Origin: Nocardia amamiensis
GTDB taxonomy: Bacteria > Actinomycetota > Actinomycetes > Mycobacteriales > Mycobacteriaceae
Reading direction: 5' to 3'
Assembly (NCBI RefSeq): GCF_015477605.1
Contig: NZ_JADLQX010000026.1
Location: forward strand, 20,311 to 84,310
DNA: 64,000 nucleotides
Under the pieces are notes generated by a model. The model ran no database searches, was not told the origin of the DNA, and saw only the letters and a program-made list of their open reading frames with translations. The position numbers were made by a program, and so were the translations under genes. Positions 17,175-25,320 of this stretch are shown here, piece by piece; position 1 is the stretch's first letter, and every line of letters starts with the position of its first letter.

Positions 17175-17202
17175 CGCTATGACCGACCGGTCGGTCATAG
17201 CG
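17175..17202. promoter_or_regulatory. 28-bp perfect palindrome, probable TetR operator
   Basis: A perfect palindrome with core TGACCGACCGGTCGGTCA, flanked symmetrically by CGCTA and TAGCG. The GACCGACCGGTCGGTC core is the classic shape of TetR-family operators. It lies 22 bases before the lipase GTG start and 65 bases from the divergent permease start. The TetR gene ends this lipase transcript, so autoregulation plus control of the lipase, and perhaps the permease, is likely. Confidence 0.82.
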
Positions 17203-17223
17203 AGCTAGTGTGAGGAGTCGCAG

Positions 17224-18165
17224 GTGAGGACCTTGCTTCGGATTGCCGCGTCGACCGCCACCGCCGTGGTGTGCGCGATGGGAGCGCCGTCTTGGGCGTC
17301 GGCGGAGGAGGCGTCGGATGTTCCGTACAGCTATCTGGCGGGGTTGGCCGCCCAGATGGCGACTCCAGGTGCGCCGCCGGAAGGCGCCAACGATTGGGAC
17401 TGTCGTCCAGATGCGGCGCATCCCAATCCGGTGGTGCTGTTGCACGGGTTGGGTAACGAGACGGTGAGCTGGCAGACGTTGTCGCCGCTGCTCGCGCGCA
17501 CCGGCTTTTGCGTGTTCACAACGACTTACGGCACCGGAGCGTTCGGTCCGGCACTGGGCGCGGTGGCCCCGGTTCCCGACAGTGCCCGCCAGATCGGCGG
17601 GTTCATCGACCGTGTCCTGGCCGCCACCGGCGCGGTGAAGGTGGACATCGTCGGGCATTCGATGGGTGCGGCGGTGCCGTTCTATTACTTCCACTACCTC
17701 GACGGCGCCGGGAAGGTCGGCCGGCATATCGGGCTCGGCGCGCCTTATCATGGATCGACGCTCAGCGGTGCCGACCCCGCGGCCCGGCCGCTGCGGGAGC
17801 TGCCGGTCGCGGTAGAAGCCATCGCGGACTGCGGGCCGTGCCAGATGTCGCCGGATTCCTCGTTCCTGCAGGTGCTGAAAGCCGATGCCCGGCTGGTGCC
17901 CGGTGTGCAGTTCATCAGCATCGTCAGCCGCTACGACGAAATCGCGACGCCCTACACCACCGGCCTCCTGGAAGGGCCGAACGCTCGCAACATCGTCCTG
18001 CAGGACGTATGCGCCACCGACTACACCGAACATTATGGGCTCACCTCCGATCCGGTTGCGGTCCGTGAAGTCCGCAACGCTCTCGATCCCGCGCACGCAC
18101 AGCCCGCTGATTGCACCTTGGTCGCGCCGATCGTCGGACCGCTCACACCGGTGGCGGGGTCATGA
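17224..18165 (+). CDS. Secreted lipase (class 2, alpha/beta hydrolase)
   Basis: Encodes 313 residues from GTG 17224, with AGGAG eleven bases before. A Sec signal peptide (MRTLLRIAAS...GAPSWASA) is cleaved probably after residue 27. The mature part has the oxyanion strand NPVVLLHGLGNETVSW and the nucleophile elbow VDIVGHSMGAAVPFY with Ser. The acid and His are plausibly in VSRYDEIATPYTTGLL and YTEHYGLTSDP. It matches Lipase_2-type actinobacterial triacylglycerol lipases that act outside the cell on host or environmental lipids. The TetR gene overlaps its stop by four bases (ATGA), so lipase and regulator are cotranscribed from the palindrome-controlled promoter. Confidence 0.88.
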   Translation: MRTLLRIAASTATAVVCAMGAPSWASAEEASDVPYSYLAGLAAQMATPGAPPEGANDWDCRPDAAHPNPVVLLHGLGNETVSWQTLSPLLARTGFCVFTTTYGTGAFGPALGAVAPVPDSARQIGGFIDRVLAATGAVKVDIVGHSMGAAVPFYYFHYLDGAGKVGRHIGLGAPYHGSTLSGADPAARPLRELPVAVEAIADCGPCQMSPDSSFLQVLKADARLVPGVQFISIVSRYDEIATPYTTGLLEGPNARNIVLQDVCATDYTEHYGLTSDPVAVREVRNALDPAHAQPADCTLVAPIVGPLTPVAGS

Positions 18166-18737
18166 GGCGGGCCGAACCCGGTCGCAAGGCGCTGCTGCAA
18201 GCCGGGCACGTCTTGCTGGGCGATGCCGATCTGGGCAAGCTGTCGGTGAATTCGATCGTCGCGCGGGCCAACATGGCCAAAGGCAGCTTCTACCAGCATT
18301 GGTCCAGCCGCACCGACTACATCCGGGCACTGCACCACGCCTTCCACGAAGATCTCTTCGCCCACGTGCTCGACACGGTCTCGGGCATGCCGCCGGGCAT
18401 CGAGCGGCTCACCGCGGGCATGCACGCTTATCTCGACGGATGTTCGGCGCAGCCCGCAACCAAGGCCCTGCTGATCCAGGCACGCGCGGAGGCCGGTCTC
18501 GGCGATCAGGTCGCCGCCCGCAATCAGCAAGCCGCGCAGCTCATCACCGTGGATCTCGCTGCCGCCGGATGGAGTGAGCCCGAACCGGTCGCCGCGCTGA
18601 TCGTCGCTGCCATCGCCGATATCGCGCTGGCCGAACTCACCGCGTCCGGTCCCCGCGAGGACCTGCGCGACGCCCTCGTGCGCCTGGCCGACCCGAACCA
18701 CGAATCCCGCTCCACCACCACAACACCGACACGGTAA
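18162..18737 (+). CDS. TetR family transcriptional regulator of the lipase operon
   Basis: Encodes 191 residues and starts at ATG 18162 inside the lipase stop (ATGA overlap). The N-terminal helix-turn-helix is LGKLSVNSIVARANMAKGSF-YQHW, as in TetR proteins, and the rest is the helical ligand-binding and dimerisation domain, with no family-specific signature I recognise. Gene order and the palindrome at 17175 point to autoregulation and repression of the lipase until a ligand, perhaps a fatty acid or lipid, is bound. The ligand is inferred only from the target gene. Confidence 0.88.
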   Translation: MRRAEPGRKALLQAGHVLLGDADLGKLSVNSIVARANMAKGSFYQHWSSRTDYIRALHHAFHEDLFAHVLDTVSGMPPGIERLTAGMHAYLDGCSAQPATKALLIQARAEAGLGDQVAARNQQAAQLITVDLAAAGWSEPEPVAALIVAAIADIALAELTASGPREDLRDALVRLADPNHESRSTTTTPTR

Positions 18738-18963
18738 GGGGGCGTCGCACCGCATCGGACATTGCCTTGCGATCCTTCCCACGTCGAATAATCGCACGCG
18801 GCAGTATGTCCGGTGACGGGCGTCGAACTCGAGGGCGGCTATCCGGACGGCTTTCTGTAATGGACGCATTCTCGACAAAGATTTCCGCGTGTGCCTCGGT
18901 CGGCCGAAGAATTCGCGCACGAGCGGGGCATTGCGCGCAAGCGCAGGGTGGAGGAAGGTGAAT

Positions 18964-18996
18964 ATGTCCGGTGGCGCCACCGGGGCGCCGCCCTGA
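18964..18996 (+). other. Possible 10-codon leader ORF with 16-bp palindrome
   Basis: ATG 18964 is preceded by a good AGGAAGG site and encodes MSGGATGAPP before TGA 18994-18996. CCGGTGGCGCCACCGG at 18968-18983 is a perfect palindrome inside it. The next ribosome site, GGAGGT at 19005-19010, serves the monooxygenase-like gene. A translated leader or hairpin controlling that gene is possible but unproven. The rest of 18738-19015 shows no gene. Confidence 0.25.
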
Positions 18997-19015
18997 CCAG
19001 GGCAGGAGGTGGCCC

Positions 19016-19639
19016 GTGTACGCACGCTCCAGCACAATTACGGCCAAGCCGTCGTCGATCGACGGCGGGATCACCTACCTCCGCGATGAAGTGATGCCGA
19101 AACTGCCCGAGATCGACGGATGGGTCGGCCTGTCGCTGCTGGCCGATCGGTCGACGGGACGCTGCATCGCCACGACCGCGTGGGAATCCGACGCCGCGAT
19201 GCACGGCAGCCGCGGGCGGGTCCAACCGTTGCGCGACGGTATGGCCCGAGCGCTCGACGGTCGGGTCGATCTGGTCGAAGAATGGGAAATCGCGGCCCTG
19301 CACCGCGACCATCCGGCCGGTGACAGCGCCTGCGCTCGGTGCACGTGGGTTCAGCTCGACCCGGAGCGGCTCGACCGCATGATCGACACCTTCAAGATGG
19401 AAGTGCTGCCGCAAACCGAGATGATCGATGGATTCTGCAGCGCCAGCCTGTTCGTCGACCGGTCCACCGGTCGCGGAGTAGGCGCGACCGTCTGGTCCAG
19501 CCGCGACGCGATGGAAGCCAACCGGGAACAGGCCAACCGGATCAGGGCGGGGGCGACCCAGCGAGTCGGCGCCAACGTGCTCGAGGTAGCGGAGTTCGAT
19601 CTGGCGTTCGCGCACCTGCGCGTCCCCGAGATGGCCTGA
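19016..19639 (+). CDS. Tandem ABM-like (ferredoxin-fold) protein
   Basis: Encodes 207 residues from GTG 19016, five bases after GGAGGT; a longer ORF start at 18971 ignores this site. Two similar halves of about 95 residues are visible: residues 17-95 (DEVMPKLPEIDGWVGLSLLA-DRSTGRCIATTAWES) and 112-205 (MEVLPQTEMIDGFCSASLFV-DRSTGRGVGATVWSS). Both show the helix, strand and DRSTGR hairpin of the antibiotic biosynthesis monooxygenase (dimeric alpha-beta barrel) superfamily, so one chain probably forms the barrel that two subunits usually make. Whether it is an enzyme is unclear, since no catalytic residue is diagnostic. Transcribed alone and followed by a hairpin. Confidence 0.72.
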   Translation: MYARSSTITAKPSSIDGGITYLRDEVMPKLPEIDGWVGLSLLADRSTGRCIATTAWESDAAMHGSRGRVQPLRDGMARALDGRVDLVEEWEIAALHRDHPAGDSACARCTWVQLDPERLDRMIDTFKMEVLPQTEMIDGFCSASLFVDRSTGRGVGATVWSSRDAMEANREQANRIRAGATQRVGANVLEVAEFDLAFAHLRVPEMA

Positions 19640-19649
19640 TCATCCGACG

Positions 19650-19679
19650 TCCGGCCGGAGTGTGGCTTTCCCGGCCGGA
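19650..19679 (+). terminator. Hairpin after the ABM-like gene
   Basis: Perfect 9-bp stem 19650-19658 / 19671-19679 (TCCGGCCGG with CCGGCCGGA) with a 12-base loop, 11 bases after the stop. No T-run follows. Confidence 0.55.
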
Positions 19680-20182
19680 TACTCCGTCCTGCGGTTGGTG
19701 CGACCGCGTTGCCGGAATTCCCTTTACGCGCGGCCTATGCCGCGGCAGAACGTCGGCCATCCGTGACGCTGCGGTACAGGCTCTAATGATTCACGAGCGA
19801 TGCACACCTCTGCAGCGTTGCTCCAATGTGGCCTCACCCCTGCATAGCGCCAGGGCACCTGCGCTGCCGTAGCGGGTGTGGCCGCCGTTTTGTCCTGTGG
19901 CAAGCGACAGCCTGGTCGGTGCGGCATCTGCGCTGGCAATTCCGTGTCTATCCCGTGGGCGGCTGCGGGGGCTCCTGGGGCGTTGGCGTGCCGAACGTTA
20001 CGACTTAACGATCCATGACGGGGTTCACATCGCTCATCAAATGATGCATAATCGACGCATGTGACAGAGCGCCGGGCCGCTTGCTCCGACCAGGTTCCGT
20101 GGCGGTGAACTGCTCGATGGGTCGGCCGAGCCCGGCGCCTATCGGTGCACAGCACCCGGTTCATCAGAAGGAGCGCAACCAC
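19680..20182. other. Intergenic region upstream of the fasciclin lipoprotein
   Basis: About 500 bases without a convincing gene on either strand. Open frames here are short or antisense and lack codon bias. The stretch 20000-20060 is less GC-rich than its surroundings and contains CATCAAATGATG (20035-20046), a 12-base inverted repeat, next to GCATAATCG, so it is the likely promoter/operator region for the gene at 20183. No RNA gene is recognisable. Confidence 0.4.
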
Positions 20183-20836
20183 ATGCTGATACGGAAATGT
20201 TCGATCGTCATACCGGCGATCTTGTCGATGGCGTTGGTCGGGGCGGGCTGCGGCGACGGCTCCTCGGATTCGGGGGATCCCATGCCGATGACAACGGTGG
20301 GCACCCCGATGACCTCGGCGTCGGAGATGACCAAACCCGCCGCGGCGCCGGTCGGGCCTGGATGTTCGAGCTATGCTGCCCAGGTACCCAGCGGGCCGGG
20401 CTCGCTCGAGGAAATGGCGCGGGAGCCGGTGACAGTGGCCGCGTCGAACAGCCCGCAGTTGACCACGTTCACCGCGGCTGTGTCCGGAAAGCTCAATCCG
20501 CAGGTGAATCTGGTCGACACACTCGACGGAGGCGAGTTCACGGTTTTCGCGCCGCTCGATTCGGCCTTCGCCGCGATCGACCCCGCGACGATCGATGCGC
20601 TGAAGGCGGATCCGGCGACCTTGACCAAGATACTGACCTACCACGTAGTGCCCGGCCGGACGGCTCCCGACGCGGTCGCGGGCACCCACGAGACCGTGGA
20701 GGGATCCGAAGTCACCGTCCAGCGATCCGGCGACGAACTGACGGTGAACGACAAGAAAGTGGTCTGTGGCGGTGTCGAGACCGCCAATGCGACGGTGTAT
20801 CTGATCGATGGTGTCCTCATACCGCCTGCGGGGTAG
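20183..20836 (+). CDS. Fasciclin-domain lipoprotein (MPT70/MPT83-like)
   Basis: Encodes 217 residues from ATG 20183, preceded by AGAAGGAG. The N-terminus is a lipoprotein signal with lipobox LVGAGC, so Cys at about residue 19 is lipidated and the protein anchored outside the membrane. A Ser/Met/Thr-rich linker follows. The single fasciclin (FAS1) domain covers about residues 85-215, with the H1 motif FTVFAPLDSAFAAIDPATID and the H2 motif LTKILTYHVVPGR. It matches mycobacterial MPT83/MPT70 in layout. FAS1 proteins act in adhesion or cell-envelope interactions. Monocistronic, and no regulator gene is nearby. Confidence 0.9.
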   Translation: MLIRKCSIVIPAILSMALVGAGCGDGSSDSGDPMPMTTVGTPMTSASEMTKPAAAPVGPGCSSYAAQVPSGPGSLEEMAREPVTVAASNSPQLTTFTAAVSGKLNPQVNLVDTLDGGEFTVFAPLDSAFAAIDPATIDALKADPATLTKILTYHVVPGRTAPDAVAGTHETVEGSEVTVQRSGDELTVNDKKVVCGGVETANATVYLIDGVLIPPAG

Positions 20837-21084
20837 CGGAATGTTGTGCCTACCGCGTAGGGAGTGGGCGTCGCGCGGCCGTGTCGTTGTCCCGGGCAGC
20901 GAGTCGGCCGGCAACCATTCTCGATTCGCCGCCGGGCATCAGATTACGACGCGCTATCGCTTCATGTTGGTCCGCCTTTGCGCTGTTCGATCCGCAGCGA
21001 GTGTGCTGTTGAATCTGCGGTGAGGTGGTCTCTACGGCTTCGATTCGCGGCCGTCGATCATGCCAAGGAAGGAACCATGCACGC

Positions 21085-22401
21085 ATGGGCCGATACCTGC
21101 TCGCCGCCAGCCCGATACCGGGCCATGTGCTGCCGATATTGAGCATCGGAGCCGACATGGTCCGGCGGGGGCATAGTGTCCGGCTGCTCACCGGGCGGGA
21201 GTTCATCACTCCGGCTGCCGTACGAGGTATGCGGGCAGTGGCTTTGCCGGGCCGGGCGGAGACTACTCGCCTGTCGGCCGGGCGAGGCTATCCGGCGATT
21301 CTCCGGCGGTGGCGTGCCGGGCGGGCGGAGTTGCTGTCGGTTTTCTTGGCCCCGATGGTCGCCCAGTATGCGGCGCTTCGCGCGGAACTCGAGCGTGAGC
21401 CCGCTGAGGCGATCATGGTCGATCTCGCTTTCACCGGCGCGATCCCGCTGCTGCTATCGGGTCGCCCACGTCCGGCGATCGTGGTGTGCGGAGTCGGGCC
21501 GCTGACGGTGTCCAGCATCGACACAGCGCCGTTCGGTACCGGATGGCAACCGCGCCCGGGCGTCACATACGCGCGTATGAACCGGTTTACCCACGGGGTC
21601 CTGTTTCGGGACGTGCAGGCCAGGCTGGACAGGATCCTGAATTCTGTTCAAGCCGCCCGTATGCCGGTGTTCCTCACCGACTGGCCCGTGCTTGCCGACC
21701 GTATTCTCCAACTCACCGTGCCCACGTTCGAATACCCGCGTCGCGACCTTCCGCATGGGGTGCTGTTCACCGGCCCGCTGCCTGCCGCCGACGACGCGGC
21801 CGAGTGGAAGGCGCCGCCAGCGGCCCGAAGCCGCATTCGGGTGCACGTCACCCAGGGCACCTGGGACAACACAGATCCGACTCAGCTGATCGTGCCCACC
21901 CTCGAGGGACTCGCCGAACGTGACGATCTCGAGGTGATCGCGACGACCGGGCGGTCCGTGTCACTGCCGATCGCACCGCCGGGCAACGCCCACGTCATGG
22001 AGTTCTGCGCGTACTCCGCGCTGCTGCCCACAGTCGAGGTGATGATCACCAACGGCGGCTACGGCGGCGTCCACGCGGCGCTGGCTCACGGTGTGCCGCT
22101 CGTCGTAGCCGGTGACAGCGCCGACAAGCCCGAGGTGGCTGCTCGCGTCGCGCACTTCGGTGTGGGTATCGATCTGCGCACGGCCCGGCCGACCGCACAT
22201 ATGGTCGCCACGGCGGTCGACCGGGTGCTGGCCACGCAGTCCTACCGGCGCGCAGCCGCAGGTATTGCCAGTGACATCGCCGCCACCCGTCCGTACGAGG
22301 TAATCGAGCAAGCGCTGGCCGAGCACGCCGCTCGCGGTCCGCGCCCGATCTGGATCCCACGCCACGACTCGCCGTTTCTCCCGACCGAGGAGCTCCCGTG
22401 A
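21085..22401 (+). CDS. UGT/MGT-type glycosyltransferase of the carotenoid operon
   Basis: Encodes 438 residues from ATG 21085 (MGRYLLAASPIPGHVLPILS), which gives the usual GT-B N-terminus; upstream in-frame starts add no family sequence. The C-terminal donor-binding region contains RIRVHVTQGTWDN and the signature VMITNGGYGGVHAALAHGVPLVVAG, where the NGG-GG-A-GVP pattern places it with family GT1 (UGT/MGT). It overlaps crtE by four bases (GTGA), so it belongs to the carotenoid operon and resembles CrtX-like carotenoid glycosyltransferases in context. The acceptor would be a hydroxylated carotenoid or another isoprenoid alcohol. That assignment is inferred from position. Confidence 0.82.
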   Translation: MGRYLLAASPIPGHVLPILSIGADMVRRGHSVRLLTGREFITPAAVRGMRAVALPGRAETTRLSAGRGYPAILRRWRAGRAELLSVFLAPMVAQYAALRAELEREPAEAIMVDLAFTGAIPLLLSGRPRPAIVVCGVGPLTVSSIDTAPFGTGWQPRPGVTYARMNRFTHGVLFRDVQARLDRILNSVQAARMPVFLTDWPVLADRILQLTVPTFEYPRRDLPHGVLFTGPLPAADDAAEWKAPPAARSRIRVHVTQGTWDNTDPTQLIVPTLEGLAERDDLEVIATTGRSVSLPIAPPGNAHVMEFCAYSALLPTVEVMITNGGYGGVHAALAHGVPLVVAGDSADKPEVAARVAHFGVGIDLRTARPTAHMVATAVDRVLATQSYRRAAAGIASDIAATRPYEVIEQALAEHAARGPRPIWIPRHDSPFLPTEELP

Positions 22402-23525
22402 GCATCGCCACCTCCCGATCCGACCGAACACCCGGCCCCGCCGCAGAGCTCGGGGGTCTGCTGCCGAGCGCTACCGAACCGGTCGGCCGATGGAGCGCCG
22501 CCGTGCGTTCGCGCGTGCTCGGCGAACTCGAGGTGTTTCTGGATTGCAACCGCATCGGCCCCGTGCACGGCATCGCCGTCGACGACATCGCCCGCCAGTA
22601 CATCGGTGGTGGAAAGTGCCTGCGCTCGACTTTCATGTATCTGGGTTGGTTGTGCGGCGCGGCACCCGAGGCGGCCGCAGTGCGCGCCGCCGCCGGGCTG
22701 GAACTACTGCACGCGTTCGCCCTGTTGCAAGACGATGTAATGGATGCAGCGGAGGTCCGTCGCGGCGAACCGGCCGCACACATTCGCTTCACCGCGCGGC
22801 ACCGGCGTATCCGCATGCCCAGCGCCGCCGCCCGTTTCGGTGAATCTGCCGCCACCTTGCTGGCCGATATCTGCCTTGTGTGGGCGGAAAAGATGCTGCG
22901 CGAGAGCGGAATCACACGCGACGCCCTCGACCGTGTCTGGCCCCGCTATGACGCCATGCGGGTGGAACTGGCGCTTGGGCAGTTCGCCGATCTGCTCAAC
23001 GACGCCCGCACCGAGCCGGAGCTCGGTGCGGTCCTGGCGGTCGCGCGCGCGAAGTCGGGCAACTACACCGTGCGGCGGCCCCTGGAGCTCGGCGCTGCCA
23101 TGGCCGGCTGCGACGACGGCGTCTTCGCGGCACTGAGCCGATACGGGCACATGGTGGGGGAGGCGTTCCAATTGCGCGACGACATCCTCGGTGTCTTCGG
23201 GACCACCGCTGTCACCGGCAAGACCAGCGACAGCGACCTGGGACAGCACAAAGCCACCACCGTGGTGGTCGCCGCTCGCCGGCTGGCCGATTCCGCCGCA
23301 GGGCGCGAGCTGACCGAGTTGCTGTCCGCACCAGACATCGACGCCACCGCGGTCGAGCGCCTGCGGACGCTGATCGCCGCGACCGGCGCCCGCGACTACA
23401 TCGAACGAATGATCACCGACCGCGTCGCCCAGGCGCGCCGCATCACCGGCGCCGCGTCGCTACCCGAGTCGCAGCGGCGTCTGCTCGACGGCATGGCAGG
23501 CATCTGCACCATCCGGGAAACGTGA
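22398..23525 (+). CDS. crtE: Geranylgeranyl diphosphate synthase (polyprenyl synthetase)
   Basis: Encodes 375 residues, starting at GTG 22398 in overlap with the glycosyltransferase. The first Asp-rich motif is LLQDDVMDAAEVRRG and the second FQLRDDILGVFG, both needed for Mg-diphosphate binding. GGKCLRSTFMYLGW is the IPP-binding GGKxxR region. It condenses isopentenyl diphosphate with an allylic diphosphate, most likely to C20 geranylgeranyl diphosphate for phytoene synthesis. The chain length is inferred from the operon. The 150-base space after it, before crtB, is where crtI is found in related operons. Confidence 0.9.
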   Translation: MSIATSRSDRTPGPAAELGGLLPSATEPVGRWSAAVRSRVLGELEVFLDCNRIGPVHGIAVDDIARQYIGGGKCLRSTFMYLGWLCGAAPEAAAVRAAAGLELLHAFALLQDDVMDAAEVRRGEPAAHIRFTARHRRIRMPSAAARFGESAATLLADICLVWAEKMLRESGITRDALDRVWPRYDAMRVELALGQFADLLNDARTEPELGAVLAVARAKSGNYTVRRPLELGAAMAGCDDGVFAALSRYGHMVGEAFQLRDDILGVFGTTAVTGKTSDSDLGQHKATTVVVAARRLADSAAGRELTELLSAPDIDATAVERLRTLIAATGARDYIERMITDRVAQARRITGAASLPESQRRLLDGMAGICTIRET

Positions 23526-23538
23526 GCGAAGGAGCGCC

Positions 23539-23601
23539 GTGCGCCAAATCAGCGGTCGCAACCGCCAATCCCTCAGCAGCGTCACCGGCCACACGACATG
23601 A
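23539..23601 (+). pseudogene. Possible crtI start remnant between crtE and crtB
   Basis: GTG 23539 follows GAAGGAG (23528-23534) and opens a 20-codon frame that begins (M)RQISGR before a stop at 23599-23601. Actinobacterial CrtI proteins, as I recall them, begin MRTIPGR or similar, followed by the FAD-binding VVVVGAG. The first seven residues fit, then similarity stops. With crtI missing exactly here, the frame may be what a deletion left. Seven residues are weak evidence. Confidence 0.3.
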
Positions 23602-23676
23602 GCACGGGCCGGTAGACGCCGGTTACCGCCGCGCCTGCGCACCCTACCGACCACCCCCACAGCTGATCGGAGTTTT

Positions 23677-24660
23677 ATGTCGAACAACATATCTGCCGCC
23701 GATCGCCGAAACGGCGCACGTCTGCGCGACTCCTACCGAGCCTGCCGAGCGCTCAACGCCCGCCACGGCAGAACCTTCTTCCTGGCGACTCGGCTACTGG
23801 CGGCCGACCAGCGGCCCGCGATCCACGCGCTCTACGGCTTCGCGCGCCGCGCCGACGATATCCTCGACGAGATCGATCCCACCCGCGATACCGCCGAACG
23901 CGCGGCGCGACTGGATACGCTGGCCGAGCAGTTGCGCACCGGTGATTCCCAGGGTGAGGTCATACTTCCCGCCGTCCTGCACACCGCACGCGCCTACCGA
24001 ATTCCCTACGCGCTTTTCGAGTCGTTCCTGGATTCCATGCGGATGGATCTGACCATCACCGACTATCCCGACCGGCGCGCGCTCGACCGCTACATCCACG
24101 GGTCCGCCGAAGTCATCGGTCTGCAGGTGCTGCCGGTGCTGGGCACGGTGTCAGCGATGGAGGACGCTGCGCCGTACGCGGCGGCGCTGGGCAAGGCGTT
24201 CCAGTTGACGAACTTCCTCCGCGACGTCGATGAGGATCTCGCTCGTGACCGCGTGTATCTGCCCGCCGACGAACTCGCCGCGTACGGCGTGGACCGCGAC
24301 CTGCTGCACTGGTGCCAGGCGCACCGCCGCACCGATCCGCGCGTCCGCCGTGCTCTCGCGGCCCAGCACGCGCTCACCCGTGAGATCTACACCTACGCCC
24401 GAGACGGAGTCGCGCTGCTCGAGCCGCGCTCGCGGCCCTGCGTGGCCGCCGCGCACACTCTCTACAGCGAGATTCTCCACCGCATCGAGGATCTCGACTT
24501 CGAAATCTTCGTGCACCGCGCCCGCGTAGGCATCCCTCGCCGGGCAGCGGTGGGCGCCTCCGGTTTCCTGCGGGCCTGGCGGGCCCGTCGCAACGTGCCG
24601 CGCCGAGACAACACGATCGCACCTGCGGCGCTCCGCTCCGCCGCCGACAGGGAGGCGTGA
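23677..24660 (+). CDS. crtB: Phytoene synthase
   Basis: Encodes 327 residues from ATG 23677, with CGGAG just upstream. The two Asp-rich motifs of squalene/phytoene synthases are present: YGFARRADDILDE (residues about 49-61) and the signature QLTNFLRDVDEDLARDRVYL (about 175-194). It joins two geranylgeranyl diphosphates to phytoene. Stop overlaps or abuts the crtYc start at 24662 by one base spacing. The protein is full length. It is central to the operon; without a desaturase nearby its phytoene must be desaturated by an enzyme coded elsewhere. Confidence 0.93.
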   Translation: MSNNISAADRRNGARLRDSYRACRALNARHGRTFFLATRLLAADQRPAIHALYGFARRADDILDEIDPTRDTAERAARLDTLAEQLRTGDSQGEVILPAVLHTARAYRIPYALFESFLDSMRMDLTITDYPDRRALDRYIHGSAEVIGLQVLPVLGTVSAMEDAAPYAAALGKAFQLTNFLRDVDEDLARDRVYLPADELAAYGVDRDLLHWCQAHRRTDPRVRRALAAQHALTREIYTYARDGVALLEPRSRPCVAAAHTLYSEILHRIEDLDFEIFVHRARVGIPRRAAVGASGFLRAWRARRNVPRRDNTIAPAALRSAADREA

Positions 24661-24661
24661 G

Positions 24662-24994
24662 ATGGGGCACTGGCACTACGTTGCGATACTGACCGCGTGC
24701 CTCGTCGTGACCGCGCCGCTGGAGTTCATCGGTGCGGGAGTCTACCGGCGCCCGCGCCGCACACTGGCCGCAGTCACGCCTGTCGCCATCCTGTTCCTGG
24801 CCTGGGACGTCGCCGCCACCGCGCACGGAATCTGGAGCTTCGACCCACGCTTCCTGATCGGAGTCACCCTTCCCGGCGGGCTGCCGATCGAAGAAGTGCT
24901 GTTCTTTCTGGTAATCCCACTGTGTGGCCTGCTGACCTACGAGGCCGTCACAGCCCTGGCCGCCTACTACCGCCGCACCCGGGGCGCGGCATGA
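24662..24994 (+). CDS. crtYc: Lycopene cyclase subunit, small membrane protein
   Basis: Encodes 110 residues with three membrane helices (HYVAILTACLVVTAPLEFIG, AAVTPVAILFLAWDVAATAH and VLFFLVIPLCGLLTYEAVTA). PxE motifs typical of the CarR/CrtYcd cyclase family are visible in APLEFIG and LPIEEVLFF. In actinobacteria two such subunits form the heterodimeric lycopene beta-cyclase that closes the psi ends of lycopene to beta-ionone rings. It overlaps the next gene by four bases (ATGA), which fits heterodimer partners made in equal amounts. Confidence 0.9.
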   Translation: MGHWHYVAILTACLVVTAPLEFIGAGVYRRPRRTLAAVTPVAILFLAWDVAATAHGIWSFDPRFLIGVTLPGGLPIEEVLFFLVIPLCGLLTYEAVTALAAYYRRTRGAA

Positions 24995-25320
24995 CCGGGT
25001 TCGGGCTGGGCTACACACTGCCCGCGATCGTCGCCGCGGCCGCCACTTGTGCCGCCGAAATCGGCATACTCCGCACTGGATTATTCCATCGCACTGAATA
25101 CTGGATCTGCTTGGCGATCGTGCTCGCCTTCCAGATCCCGGTCGACGGATGGCTCACCCACGGCGACACGCCGACCGTCGTCTACAACCCGACGCACATT
25201 ACGGGTATCCGCGCGCCGCTGAACATCCCGATCGAGGACTTCCTTTTCGGGTTCGCGCTGGTGACACTCGTGTTGCTGCTCTGGGAACACCGGCGCCGAA
25301 GCGAAAGCGGTCAACGATGA
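24991..25320 (+). CDS. crtYd: Lycopene cyclase subunit, partner
   Basis: Encodes 109 residues from ATG 24991. Three hydrophobic helices are visible, and the family motifs are VVYNPTHITGIRAPLNIPIE followed by DFLFGF, with the conserved PxE as NIPIED. This is the second half of the split cyclase; fused versions occur in archaea and fungi. It overlaps crtYc at its start and the crtU-like gene at its end by four bases each. The assignments Yc and Yd follow gene order. Confidence 0.9.
   Translation: MTGFGLGYTLPAIVAAAATCAAEIGILRTGLFHRTEYWICLAIVLAFQIPVDGWLTHGDTPTVVYNPTHITGIRAPLNIPIEDFLFGFALVTLVLLLWEHRRRSESGQR

Noticed and set aside
20837..21084. Short frames between the fasciclin gene and the glycosyltransferase
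   Set aside because: No coding bias or family match; treated as promoter space of the carotenoid operon.
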